This document shows positions 44,201-51,969 of a stretch of 64,000 nucleotides of DNA, piece after piece. The position numbers were made by a program, and so were the translations under genes. The stretch's first letter is position 1. Every line of letters starts with the position of its first letter. Source of the DNA: CAXBES01 sp963974915 (GTDB taxonomy: Bacteria > Bacteroidota > Bacteroidia > Flavobacteriales > Flavobacteriaceae). Below the pieces are notes generated by a model, which was not told the origin of the DNA, searched no databases, and saw only the letters and a program-made list of their open reading frames with translations. Location of the stretch: contig CAXBES010000011.1 of the NCBI GenBank assembly GCA_963974915.1, positions 62,001 through 126,000 of the forward strand, given 5' to 3'.

Positions 44201-47200
44201 AGAATAACTTCGGAAGTATCTCCAGACAATTAAGTACTACAGATTTTGAGCGTTCTAATGTAGAGACCATTCAGTTTTGGCTAATGGACCCATTTATTTA
44301 CGACGAAAATGCTACGAATAACGGTGGTACCATTAGTTTTAACCTCGGGAATATTTCCGAAGACGTTTTAAAAGACGGAAGGAAACAGTACGAGAATGGA
44401 TTACCGGAAGACGGCCTTGGTGATAATACGACACCAACCGTTTGGGGTAAAGTACCAACCAACCAATCATTAATATATACCTTCGATACCGAAGGACAGG
44501 AAAGAACAAACCAGGATATTGGTTACGACGGATTAGACGATGCGAATGAGGCTAGTATGTTTCCGGATTTTAGTGCATTACCCGATCCTGCCGGGGATAA
44601 CTATCAGTACTTTTTACAAGCAGAAGGAGATATTATCACACGTTATAAGCAATACAACGGAACTCAGGGAAATTCGCCCGTAGAGGTAACAAATACAAAT
44701 AGAGGTTCTACAACTTTGCCCGATGTTGAGGATATAAACCGGGATAACTCTATGAATACAGTAGATAGTTATTTTGAGTATGATGTTCCAATTTTCCCGG
44801 GAATGGATGCCGAAAACAGTGATTTCATTACAGATGTTATTGAACAGGATGTTACGCTTCAAAACAATGAAGTAATTCCGGTAAGATGGGTGCAATTTAA
44901 GATACCGGTAAGTGAATATGACGAGGCAATTGGGGGGATTTCCGACTTTAGATCTATTCGATTCATGAGAATGTATCTTTCAGATTTCGCACAGCAAACT
45001 ACCCTGCGTTTTGGAACATTAGAATTAGTAAGAGGAGATTACAGAAGATTCTTGCAATCCTTAGATCTTGCTAATCCGGGTCAGGATCCTTCATTAGACG
45101 ATACCGTTTTCGAGGCACAAGCCGTAAGTATTGAGCAAAATTCCGGAATCTATGTGTTACCTCCGGGAGTAGAACGAGAAGAATTGAATAACAATAATAA
45201 TATTATTCGTCAGAATGAGCAGTCATTAGCACTTAGAGTGTGTGGGTTAGACTCACAAGATGGACGTTCGGTCTATAAAAATTATAACATCGATATGCGC
45301 CAGTATGAAAATCTGGAGATGTTTATTCATGCTCAATCTACCGAGGGTGAGACGGCATTAAGCGATGGAGAAATGGTTGCTTTTATGCGAATTGGTAATG
45401 ATTTAGATGAAAACTATTACGAGGTTCAAATTCCTTTAAATGTATCGCCTCCTGGTGTTCTTACGCCCGAAGATGTTTGGCCTATCGAAAATAGATTAAA
45501 CCTTCCTTTAAGATTATTACAAGAAGTAAAGACCAGAGTTCTTGGAGATCCAAATATTAACACAAGCGAAGTAACATTCTTTGATCAGGCAGATTTGGAC
45601 GAAAGTACAACCGGCGGAGGAGAGAATGACCTGCGAATTGGTATTAAAGGTAACCCTAGCTTCGGAAACGTACGTGTTATCATGCTAGGAATGCGTAATG
45701 TTTCTTCTAACGATATTTGTGGAGAAGTTTGGTTTAATGAATTACGCCTTTCCGAATTAAAGAATGAAGGGGGATGGGCAGCCGTTGCAAATATGGATGT
45801 GAATTTGGCAGATTTTGCGACCGTGAGCGCTACGGGTAGAAGAAGTACTGTTGGTTTTGGATCTATTGAACAAGGACCTAATCAAAGAAGTAGAGAAGAT
45901 GTTCAGCAGTATGATGTTGTAACCAACATTAATTTAGGTCAGTTATTACCAAATAAATGGGGAATAAAATTACCATTTAATTACGGTCGGTCTGAAGAGT
46001 TGATCACCCCGCAATACGATCCCGAATTTCAGGATATAGAATTGGATTCCCGCTTAGACAATACAGACGATGCTGCAGAGCGCGACAGAATAAAAGAACA
46101 ATCTGTAGATTATACCAAGCGACAGAGTATTAACTTCATCGGTGTTCGAAAGGAAAGAACAGGTGAGTCTAAACCGCAGATCTACGACGTTGAAAACTTT
46201 ACCTTCTCATATTCCTATAATCAGGTAGATCACCACGATTTTGAAATCGAGGAAGCCCTGGAACAAAGTGTGAGAGTTGGAGGAACTTATAATTACAACT
46301 TCACACCAAAAAGTGTAGAACCGTTTAAAAAGAATGATTCCTTATTTACCGGGAAGTACTGGCAATTCTTAAAAGATCTTAATTTCAATTACCTACCGAC
46401 TAATGTTTCTGTGAGTTCTAATATTATTAGACAATACAACGAACAAAAGTTTAGAGAGTTGAATTTATTACCTGGAAATATTGGTATTCCAACATTGTAC
46501 CAAAGAAATTATCTCTTCGATTGGCAATATACTATCAATTACAATCTAACAAAATCCTTGCGATTTAATTTTACTTCATCTAATAACAGAGTCGTTTCTA
46601 ACTATATAGATGATGTTGGTTTTGTAGATAATTCGGTGGGTGTATGGGATGGTTTCTTTGAACTTGGAGATCCTAATCAACATTTCCAATCGTTACAATT
46701 AAATTATGATCTTCCGTTTAGCAAATTTCCATTTTTAAAATGGATTAGGGCAACCTATTCGTACACCGGAGATTACCAATGGCAGGCGGGAAGTGATTTG
46801 TTTGCGAACCTCCCTATTACGTTGAGAGATGGTACTACCCAAACGTACAATCTTGGAAATTCAATTCAGAATGCCAGTACCCATAGAATTAATTCGAATT
46901 TCGATATGAATAATTTCTATCGTTATATTGGCTTAACCAAAATTAAGCCTAGCGACAGAGCTAGAAGAAATCGTGGTGAAGGTAATGAAGGCGGAAGTGA
47001 AGGTGAAGGGTTGAAAGGAAGCAGGGAATCTGAATTAAATAATTCTGGTGAAGAAAAAACTCCATCACTAACCAATAATCGTTCTCGATCGGGAGCACGT
47101 AATGAAGGTGCGGCAGCTTCGGCTGCGGCAGCAAGTAGCTCATTGACGGGTGGTGATAAAGCCATCAATACTTTAATTGGATTGGCAACTTCATTAAGAA

Positions 47201-48504
47201 AAATTCAGGTTAATTATCAAGAGAATAATGGAATTTACTTACCCGGGTATACTCCATCAATAGGCTTTATAGGAACATTGAAGCCTACTACCGGATTTAC
47301 CTTCGGAAGTCAGGCCGAAATACGGGAGTTAGCTGCAAGAAAAGGCTGGCTTACTCTTTACCCTGAGTTTAATGAGCAGTATACTGAAGTTGAAAGTAGA
47401 CAACTGGATATTCTGGCGAATATTGAATTACTTCCGGATCTAAAAATTGATATTAACGGAAGCAGAATATATTCTGAAAACTATGCCGAGAACTATATAG
47501 TTGAAGATGGCTTGTATAGGTCTTTGACACCTAATACCTTCGGAAACTTTAATATTTCCACAAACCTAATTAAAACGGCGTTTAGTAGTAGTTCAGATGA
47601 AACATCGGCTGCCTTTGAAGATTTCAGAAGTAACCGATTGATAATTGCGAACAGATTGGCAACAGATTTTTACGGAAGCTCTAACTTCCCAACAGACGAA
47701 GATGGTTATCCGGTTGGTTTTGGTAAAACGAGTCAGGATGTGTTGCTTCCATCATTTTTAGCGGCCTATAAAGGGAGTGACGCGTCTAAAGAAAAAACAG
47801 GAATATTTCGAGATGTACCATTACCAAACTGGGATATCAAGTATACCGGTTTAATGAGAATTAAGTGGTTTAAGAAAATGTTTAAGAGGTTTTCAATTCA
47901 ACATGGATATCGTGCCGGATATACTGTAAATCAGTTTCAAAGTAACCTCGATTACAATCCATTGGCGCCGGAAGAAATCGATCAGTCAGGTAACTTTAAG
48001 AGCAGAACTCTTCTAACAAACGTTAACCTAACCGAGCAGTTTTCACCACTTGTCCGACTTGACTTTGAAATGAAAAATTCTATCAAGATTCTGGCAGAAT
48101 ACAGAAAGGACAGGGCATTATCTCTTAGTTTTGCAAATAACCTACTTACAGAAATTAAAGGAAATGAGATCATTATTGGTTTAGGATACCGAGTGAAAGA
48201 TCTACGAATAGGAACTAATTTTGGGGGTAAAAAGACTATCCTTAAAAGTGATCTGAACTTCAAACTTGATCTTTCTCGAAGAGATAACAAGACTATAATT
48301 AGATATCTGGATATAAATAACAACCAGACTACTGCAGGACAAACAATTTATGGTATTCAGTTTACTACAGATTATGCTTTAAGTAAAAATCTCACAGCTT
48401 TATTCTATTACGATCATACATTCTCAGAATACGCTATATCAACGGCCTTTCCACAAACCACAATTAGAAGTGGGATAACACTGCGATATAATTTCGGAAA
48501 TTAA
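41233..48504 (+). CDS. sprA: SprA, outer-membrane translocon of the type IX secretion system
   Basis: 2423 residues, close to the length of known SprA proteins. The start is a TTG at 41233, 3 nt after ruvA; it is required because the signal peptide (LFRFIFILSIVFGSLTSVQAQ) lies directly after it and the first Met in frame comes only after the cleavage site. SprA forms a giant 36-strand beta-barrel through which cargo with type IX signals, including gliding adhesins, leaves the cell. Seen: VNSSFFETVFGGNTIEVIP near the N-terminus, VYVDDFEGSQTELDIS and many aromatic beta-strand repeats. An Arg/Gly/Ser/Glu-rich low-complexity insert lies around 1905-1975. The next genes are gcvH and the RemB neighbourhood, an order I recall from Flavobacterium johnsoniae. 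Confidence 0.96.
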   Translation: MGAKNYVYNNSLFRFIFILSIVFGSLTSVQAQDSTATGSSMGRIDLPEPTSITDLYTYDPVTDRYIYTKALGNFNITYPVILTPEEYQNLILKEQMKEYFKDKIDAADGRKEGSEEKQKNLLPTFYVNSSFFETVFGGNTIEVIPQGSVEMDLGVLYTKQDNPSFSPRNRSNTSFDFDQRISLSLLGKVGERLQVTANYDTQSTFDFQNQIKLEYTPTEDDIIRKIEVGNVSMPLNSSLIQGAQSLFGVKTQLQFGKTTITGVFSEQKSETRTVVAEGGATVTDYELFALEYDDNRHFFLAHYFRDNYDRVIERYPFINSNVQVTRMEVWITNTSNRTDNVRNIVAIQDIGESDPTNIGLDFPPGGFINKPRSSFPDNSNNDFNPFGINGGEPSILNEAIRDVATVQAGFGGVQVNDGTDFVTLENARKLQPNEYQLNSQLGYISLNQRLSNDEVLGVAFQFTVNGQVYQVGEFSTDGVEASGGEIPNPDPNEPPQQGLAQNLVVKLLKSNITSVEEPVWDLMMKNIYPLGAFQLEQEDFRLNILYTDPSPLNYISPVEGQPFPDPDPSDPNDVDIADATLLRVFNLDRLNFNNDPQQGGDGFFDFLPGVTVDTQNGRIIFTSVEPFGEYLFKELDNTPNSGPEMYSNRDTYNENQKRYVFDKLYSSTKTQAEQLQSDKNKFQLKGTYKSTGADGIPIGAFNIPQGSVTVTAGGRVLAEGVDYTVNYQLGRVQILDPALLNSNTPIEITTENNTLFGQQTKRFTGLNVEHQFSEKFLIGATYLNLNERPLTQKSTYNVEPINNTIFGINANYSTEVPFLTRLVNKLPNIDTDVESNLSVRGEFAYLMPGAPKVSDFNGKTTVYVDDFEGSQTELDISAPTTWFLGSTPRGFGGELGNSMLEYNYRRGKLNWYTIDPIFFSSQRPDGITDADLSSPFTRRVFRDEIFPNQDIIQGQTQALFTLDLSFYPSERGEYNYNPAAAGGNTIPNPENNFGSISRQLSTTDFERSNVETIQFWLMDPFIYDENATNNGGTISFNLGNISEDVLKDGRKQYENGLPEDGLGDNTTPTVWGKVPTNQSLIYTFDTEGQERTNQDIGYDGLDDANEASMFPDFSALPDPAGDNYQYFLQAEGDIITRYKQYNGTQGNSPVEVTNTNRGSTTLPDVEDINRDNSMNTVDSYFEYDVPIFPGMDAENSDFITDVIEQDVTLQNNEVIPVRWVQFKIPVSEYDEAIGGISDFRSIRFMRMYLSDFAQQTTLRFGTLELVRGDYRRFLQSLDLANPGQDPSLDDTVFEAQAVSIEQNSGIYVLPPGVEREELNNNNNIIRQNEQSLALRVCGLDSQDGRSVYKNYNIDMRQYENLEMFIHAQSTEGETALSDGEMVAFMRIGNDLDENYYEVQIPLNVSPPGVLTPEDVWPIENRLNLPLRLLQEVKTRVLGDPNINTSEVTFFDQADLDESTTGGGENDLRIGIKGNPSFGNVRVIMLGMRNVSSNDICGEVWFNELRLSELKNEGGWAAVANMDVNLADFATVSATGRRSTVGFGSIEQGPNQRSREDVQQYDVVTNINLGQLLPNKWGIKLPFNYGRSEELITPQYDPEFQDIELDSRLDNTDDAAERDRIKEQSVDYTKRQSINFIGVRKERTGESKPQIYDVENFTFSYSYNQVDHHDFEIEEALEQSVRVGGTYNYNFTPKSVEPFKKNDSLFTGKYWQFLKDLNFNYLPTNVSVSSNIIRQYNEQKFRELNLLPGNIGIPTLYQRNYLFDWQYTINYNLTKSLRFNFTSSNNRVVSNYIDDVGFVDNSVGVWDGFFELGDPNQHFQSLQLNYDLPFSKFPFLKWIRATYSYTGDYQWQAGSDLFANLPITLRDGTTQTYNLGNSIQNASTHRINSNFDMNNFYRYIGLTKIKPSDRARRNRGEGNEGGSEGEGLKGSRESELNNSGEEKTPSLTNNRSRSGARNEGAAASAAAASSSLTGGDKAINTLIGLATSLRKIQVNYQENNGIYLPGYTPSIGFIGTLKPTTGFTFGSQAEIRELAARKGWLTLYPEFNEQYTEVESRQLDILANIELLPDLKIDINGSRIYSENYAENYIVEDGLYRSLTPNTFGNFNISTNLIKTAFSSSSDETSAAFEDFRSNRLIIANRLATDFYGSSNFPTDEDGYPVGFGKTSQDVLLPSFLAAYKGSDASKEKTGIFRDVPLPNWDIKYTGLMRIKWFKKMFKRFSIQHGYRAGYTVNQFQSNLDYNPLAPEEIDQSGNFKSRTLLTNVNLTEQFSPLVRLDFEMKNSIKILAEYRKDRALSLSFANNLLTEIKGNEIIIGLGYRVKDLRIGTNFGGKKTILKSDLNFKLDLSRRDNKTIIRYLDINNNQTTAGQTIYGIQFTTDYALSKNLTALFYYDHTFSEYAISTAFPQTTIRSGITLRYNFGN

Positions 48505-48533
48505 AAAAACAACCTTATATAATTACTATTACT

Positions 48534-48914
48534 ATGAATATTCCTTCTAACTTAAAATACACTAAAGACCACGAATGGGTTAAAATTGATGGCGATATTG
48601 CAACTGTTGGTATCACAGATTTTGCTCAGGGAGAATTAGGTGACATCGTTTACGTTGAAGTAGAAACAGTAGACGAAACGATGGATATTGAAGAGGTTTT
48701 TGGTACAGTAGAAGCGGTTAAAACTGTTTCAGACCTGTTTCTACCACTTTCGGGGGAGATCATCGAATTCAACGACAGCCTGGAATCTGAGCCGGAAAAA
48801 GTTAATTCTGATCCCTACGGAGAAGGTTGGATGATAAAGATTAAGATGTCTAAACCTGAAGAAGCAGATAATTTATTAGATGACGCAGCTTATAAAGAAG
48901 TTATCGGAGGCTAG
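48534..48914 (+). CDS. gcvH: Glycine cleavage system H protein
   Basis: 126 residues. The lipoyl domain carries the lipoylation Lys63 in VEAVKTVSDL, and YTKDHEWVKIDGD is the family N-terminus. It shuttles the aminomethyl group between the P and T proteins; neither of those genes is in the window, so it is an isolated H-protein gene. It lies 29 nt after sprA, and its last 35 nt are also the start of the VanZ-like gene in another frame. Confidence 0.96.
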   Translation: MNIPSNLKYTKDHEWVKIDGDIATVGITDFAQGELGDIVYVEVETVDETMDIEEVFGTVEAVKTVSDLFLPLSGEIIEFNDSLESEPEKVNSDPYGEGWMIKIKMSKPEEADNLLDDAAYKEVIGG

Positions 48915-49278
48915 ATATCTTCTCCTTATAGGGATTATATATACATCATTAATTACCATTGCATTTCTTTATCCTACTGAAGGATTGCCAAAAGTAACAA
49001 TTCCCGCTTCAGATAAAATAGTTCATATTCTTATCCACGGATTGCTTGCATTTATTTGGTTAACATATTCATATTCAGCTGACAAATATCATATTTCAAA
49101 TAAGATTGTTGTCGTAGTTTTGATAGTGTGCTTTCTTTATGGCCTTGTCATAGAAGTATCGCAACATTGGTTTACCCTATCAAGACAGTTTGATTTGCTG
49201 GATATTTTAGCAAACACTGTAGGTAGTTTAATTGGCCTACTATTTTTTTGGATCTTCAGAAGATTGAATATTCTTTAA
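48880..49278 (+). CDS. VanZ-like membrane protein
   Basis: 132 residues with four hydrophobic segments (about 12-31, 48-65, 74-92, 107-128). The motifs SDKIVHILIHGLLAFIWL and YGLVIEVSQHW...RQFDLLDILANTVGSLIGL are typical of VanZ-like proteins, whose biochemical role is poorly known beyond a link to glycopeptide resistance and surface polymers. The ATG lies inside the end of gcvH, 35 nt before its stop, so translation is probably coupled. Confidence 0.85.
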   Translation: MTQLIKKLSEARYLLLIGIIYTSLITIAFLYPTEGLPKVTIPASDKIVHILIHGLLAFIWLTYSYSADKYHISNKIVVVVLIVCFLYGLVIEVSQHWFTLSRQFDLLDILANTVGSLIGLLFFWIFRRLNIL

Positions 49279-49304
49279 AGGTGTAGAGCCATAAACTCTG
49301 CATC

Positions 49305-50036
49305 ATGGAAATTAAAAAGAACCCAAAATTTGACTTAGGTAGAAATAGTGTTATTTTTTTCCAGATTGGGATGATTTTTATGCTGTTTATCACTTGGAGA
49401 GCCCTGGAATGGAAGACAACTGAAAGCATTTACAACAATAGCAGTCAGTTAGAAATTAGTAAGGAACTCGAAGAAATTATCCCTATCACAGAACAACTAT
49501 TCACCCCACCGCCACCACCGCCTCCTCCAGCAGTAACACCTACCGTAATTATTGAGGTAGAAAATGAGGCCGAAGTAGAAGAAACTATTATTCAATCAAC
49601 CGAAACTGATCAAAATCAAGAGATCTTAGAAGTAGAAGAGATTATTGAGGTAGAAGCCGAAGAAGAAATTATTGCCGATGTTCCTTTCGCAGTGATTGAA
49701 AATGTTCCTATTTATCCCGGTTGTGAAGATCTTGCAGGGAACGACGCCAAGAAAAAGTGTTTATCAGATAAAGTAGAAAAATATGTGATTAGCACTTTTA
49801 ACACTAATCTAGCCGGAGAACTAGGACTGGAAGGCAGGCAACGAATTTATGTGAAATTTAGAATAAACAAGAATGGTGATGTGGTCGATGTACAAGCGAG
49901 GGCACCACATCCTAAATTAGAAGAAGAAGCAATTATGGTGGTTAGAGGTCTTCCTAAAATGACTCCGGGTAAACAACGGGGAGTGCCTGTTGGTGTAGCA
50001 TACTCGCTTCCAATTATTTTTCAGGTAGAGATATAA
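49305..50036 (+). CDS. TonB-like energy transducer, paralogue 1
   Basis: 243 residues. Cytoplasmic start MEIKKNPKFDLGRNS, one membrane helix (about 17-32), then a Pro run of eight (about 68-75) and a long acidic Glu/Val/Ile segment instead of the classic Pro-Lys/Pro-Glu spacer. The C-terminal TonB module begins at NVPIYPGCE and ends LPKMTPGKQRG...VAYSLPIIFQVEI. TonB passes inner-membrane proton-motive energy to outer-membrane receptors. The usual partners ExbB and ExbD are absent from the window. It is followed by two paralogues in tandem. Confidence 0.88.
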   Translation: MEIKKNPKFDLGRNSVIFFQIGMIFMLFITWRALEWKTTESIYNNSSQLEISKELEEIIPITEQLFTPPPPPPPPAVTPTVIIEVENEAEVEETIIQSTETDQNQEILEVEEIIEVEAEEEIIADVPFAVIENVPIYPGCEDLAGNDAKKKCLSDKVEKYVISTFNTNLAGELGLEGRQRIYVKFRINKNGDVVDVQARAPHPKLEEEAIMVVRGLPKMTPGKQRGVPVGVAYSLPIIFQVEI

Positions 50037-50242
50037 TTACAAAATTATAAACTGCTCTAGCGTATTTTTTTCCATGGCATAGTAATTGATGCGTGTTTAG
50101 GGAATTGTATTGTCAATAATTTAATTTTTTCGAAGGTGATCTTACCATAATCATTACATTAATTTTGGAAAACTTAAAATTGTATTTAGTTTTATTTTAC
50201 AATTCTTTTTCTATATTTTAGCAACTCATTAAATTATCAATT

Positions 50243-50962
50243 ATGGAACCTAAGAAAAATCCTAAGGCTGATTTAAATAAAAGAAGCATGTTATTCTTCC
50301 AATTAGGAATGATATTAATGCTTTTTGTAGCTTGGCAAGCCATTGAATGGAAAACATATGATAGATCCTTAGCTAGGGATATCTTAGATGTTGGAGACGA
50401 TTTGGAAGAAGAAATTCCAATCACACAAACCATTACTCCTCCACCTCCACCTCCACCACCGCCACCGGCACCGGAAGTGATAGAAGTTGTTGAAGATGAT
50501 GAAGAAGTAGAGGAAACAATTATTGAATCTACTGAAACAAATCAGGAGGAAGAGATTGTTGAAATTGAAGAAATTGAGGAGGCCGTAGAAGAAGAAATCG
50601 CAGATGTACCTTTTGCAGTTATTGAAAATGTTCCAATCTATCCGGGTTGTGAAAGTGCAGGAAATAATGATGCGAAAAAGAAATGTATGTCTGAGAAAAT
50701 TCAGAAATTCGTTCAGAAAAAATTTGATACAGATTTAGCGAACGATCTTGGGTTAGAAGGAAGACAACGTATTTCAGTTCAATTTAAAATTGATAAGAAC
50801 GGAAACGTAGTTGATGTGCGAGCTAGAGCACCACACCCGAAATTAGAACAAGAAGCAAAAGATGTAGTGAGTTCACTGCCTAAGATGACTCCCGGAAAAC
50901 AACGAGGAAAATCTGTAGGAGTTTTATATGCACTACCAATTCTATTCCAGGTAGAGAATTAG
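50243..50962 (+). CDS. TonB-like energy transducer, paralogue 2
   Basis: 239 residues, clearly duplicated from paralogue 1: MEPKKNPKADLNKRSMLFFQ at the start, a membrane helix, a Pro run, an acidic stretch, then the same C-terminal module (NVPIYPGCESAGNNDAKKKC, and LPKMTPGKQRG before the last strand). Two Cys in the module are shared. Preceded by a 206-nt gap in which no confident promoter is seen, and followed by its own terminator, so it is probably a separate transcript. Confidence 0.88.
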   Translation: MEPKKNPKADLNKRSMLFFQLGMILMLFVAWQAIEWKTYDRSLARDILDVGDDLEEEIPITQTITPPPPPPPPPPAPEVIEVVEDDEEVEETIIESTETNQEEEIVEIEEIEEAVEEEIADVPFAVIENVPIYPGCESAGNNDAKKKCMSEKIQKFVQKKFDTDLANDLGLEGRQRISVQFKIDKNGNVVDVRARAPHPKLEQEAKDVVSSLPKMTPGKQRGKSVGVLYALPILFQVEN

Positions 50963-50982
50963 AATATTATAATTTTTATTTG

Positions 50983-51017
50983 AAATCCCATCGATGATAA
51001 TTCGATGGGATTTTTTT
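50983..51017 (+). terminator. Intrinsic terminator after TonB-like paralogue 2
   Basis: Perfect 12-bp stem AAATCCCATCGA (50983-50994) with TCGATGGGATTT (51002-51013) around a 7-nt loop, then Ts. Confidence 0.88.
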
Positions 51018-51070
51018 ATGGCACAACACTTGTATTCATAAGGTATTATTAATCCTTAAATACAAATGTT

Positions 51071-51856
51071 ATGGAACCATCTGTAAACAACTTGAATAGC
51101 AACCAACCAAAAACGCTTTCAAAAAGAGAGGATAAAAAGAATGTCAATATTCAATGGAATCACCAACTTTATTTCCAACTCGGTCTTGTGGTAAGTCTCC
51201 TTACCGTATTCTTTGTTATGGAAATGAATATTGAATATAAAACAGCCAAGGCGGATACACAGGATGATTTTTTTCTCGTAGAACCCGCGATGACCGTTTA
51301 TACGCTATATACTGAGCCGACTCCCGAAGTTCCGAAGCCAAAAAAACAAACAGTTGCTAAGAAAACGATTGCAGATGTTGTGAACGAGGTACCAGATAAC
51401 ACCGTAATTACTGAAACGAAAACAGCTAGTACAGATGTACCTGATATTGTTCCTCAAATTGTGGATGAACCTGTGAAGCAACCTGTTATCCACGAAACTC
51501 CTAAAAATATGACTACTGTAGAATTTGTACCTGTCTTTCCGGGATGTGAGTCTTTAACCAGCAATGAGGAGAGAAAGGCATGTATGTCTGATAAAATTAG
51601 TGGTTTTGTGCAAAAGAAATTTAGGACCGATAAATTCGAGGATCTGGTAGATGCAGGAAAACAGAAGATCTATGTTCAATTTAAGATTGATGCGAACGGA
51701 AGTATCGTTGATGTGATCGCGAGAGGTCCTCATGTTGAATTAGAGAATGAGGCAACACGAGTAATTAGTGATTTGCCTCAAATGCAACCCGGTAAACAAG
51801 GGTCTACTAATGTTGCAGTTTTGTATAGTTTACCTATAGTATTTCAGGTGAATTAA
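51071..51856 (+). CDS. TonB-like energy transducer, paralogue 3 (divergent)
   Basis: 261 residues. The cytoplasmic segment is longer than in the neighbours, then one membrane helix (about 34-50). The linker is shorter in acid residues and carries TEPTPEVPKPKKQ rather than a pure Pro run. The C-terminal module is conserved (FVPVFPGCESLTSNEERKAC, FKIDANGSIVDVIARGPH, LPQMQPGKQG). It sits between two terminators, so it is likely a single-gene unit. Divergence of the linker suggests a different partner or span. Confidence 0.86.
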   Translation: MEPSVNNLNSNQPKTLSKREDKKNVNIQWNHQLYFQLGLVVSLLTVFFVMEMNIEYKTAKADTQDDFFLVEPAMTVYTLYTEPTPEVPKPKKQTVAKKTIADVVNEVPDNTVITETKTASTDVPDIVPQIVDEPVKQPVIHETPKNMTTVEFVPVFPGCESLTSNEERKACMSDKISGFVQKKFRTDKFEDLVDAGKQKIYVQFKIDANGSIVDVIARGPHVELENEATRVISDLPQMQPGKQGSTNVAVLYSLPIVFQVN

Positions 51857-51876
51857 TATCAATATTTAAAATGTTT

Positions 51877-51911
51877 ATCCCGCAGCCATCTATTTTGCCT
51901 GCGGGATTTTT
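51877..51911 (+). terminator. Intrinsic terminator after TonB-like paralogue 3
   Basis: 9-bp stem ATCCCGCAG (51877-51885) with CTGCGGGAT (51899-51907) around a 13-nt loop, followed by Ts. Confidence 0.8.
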
Positions 51912-51969
51912 ATGTTTGGCATTATAAAAAAGCTGTATCTTTCGGTTTTAAAACCAAAGCCACAGTTCG

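Noticed and set aside
46923..47168. Minus-strand ORFs opposite the low-complexity insert of sprA
   Set aside because: Shadow of the Arg/Gly/Ser/Glu-rich segment, with no features of a real protein.
50212..50219. -7 box of TonB-like paralogue 2
   Set aside because: TATATTTT misses the final G, and the nearest TTG is 29 nt away, too far for the usual spacing.
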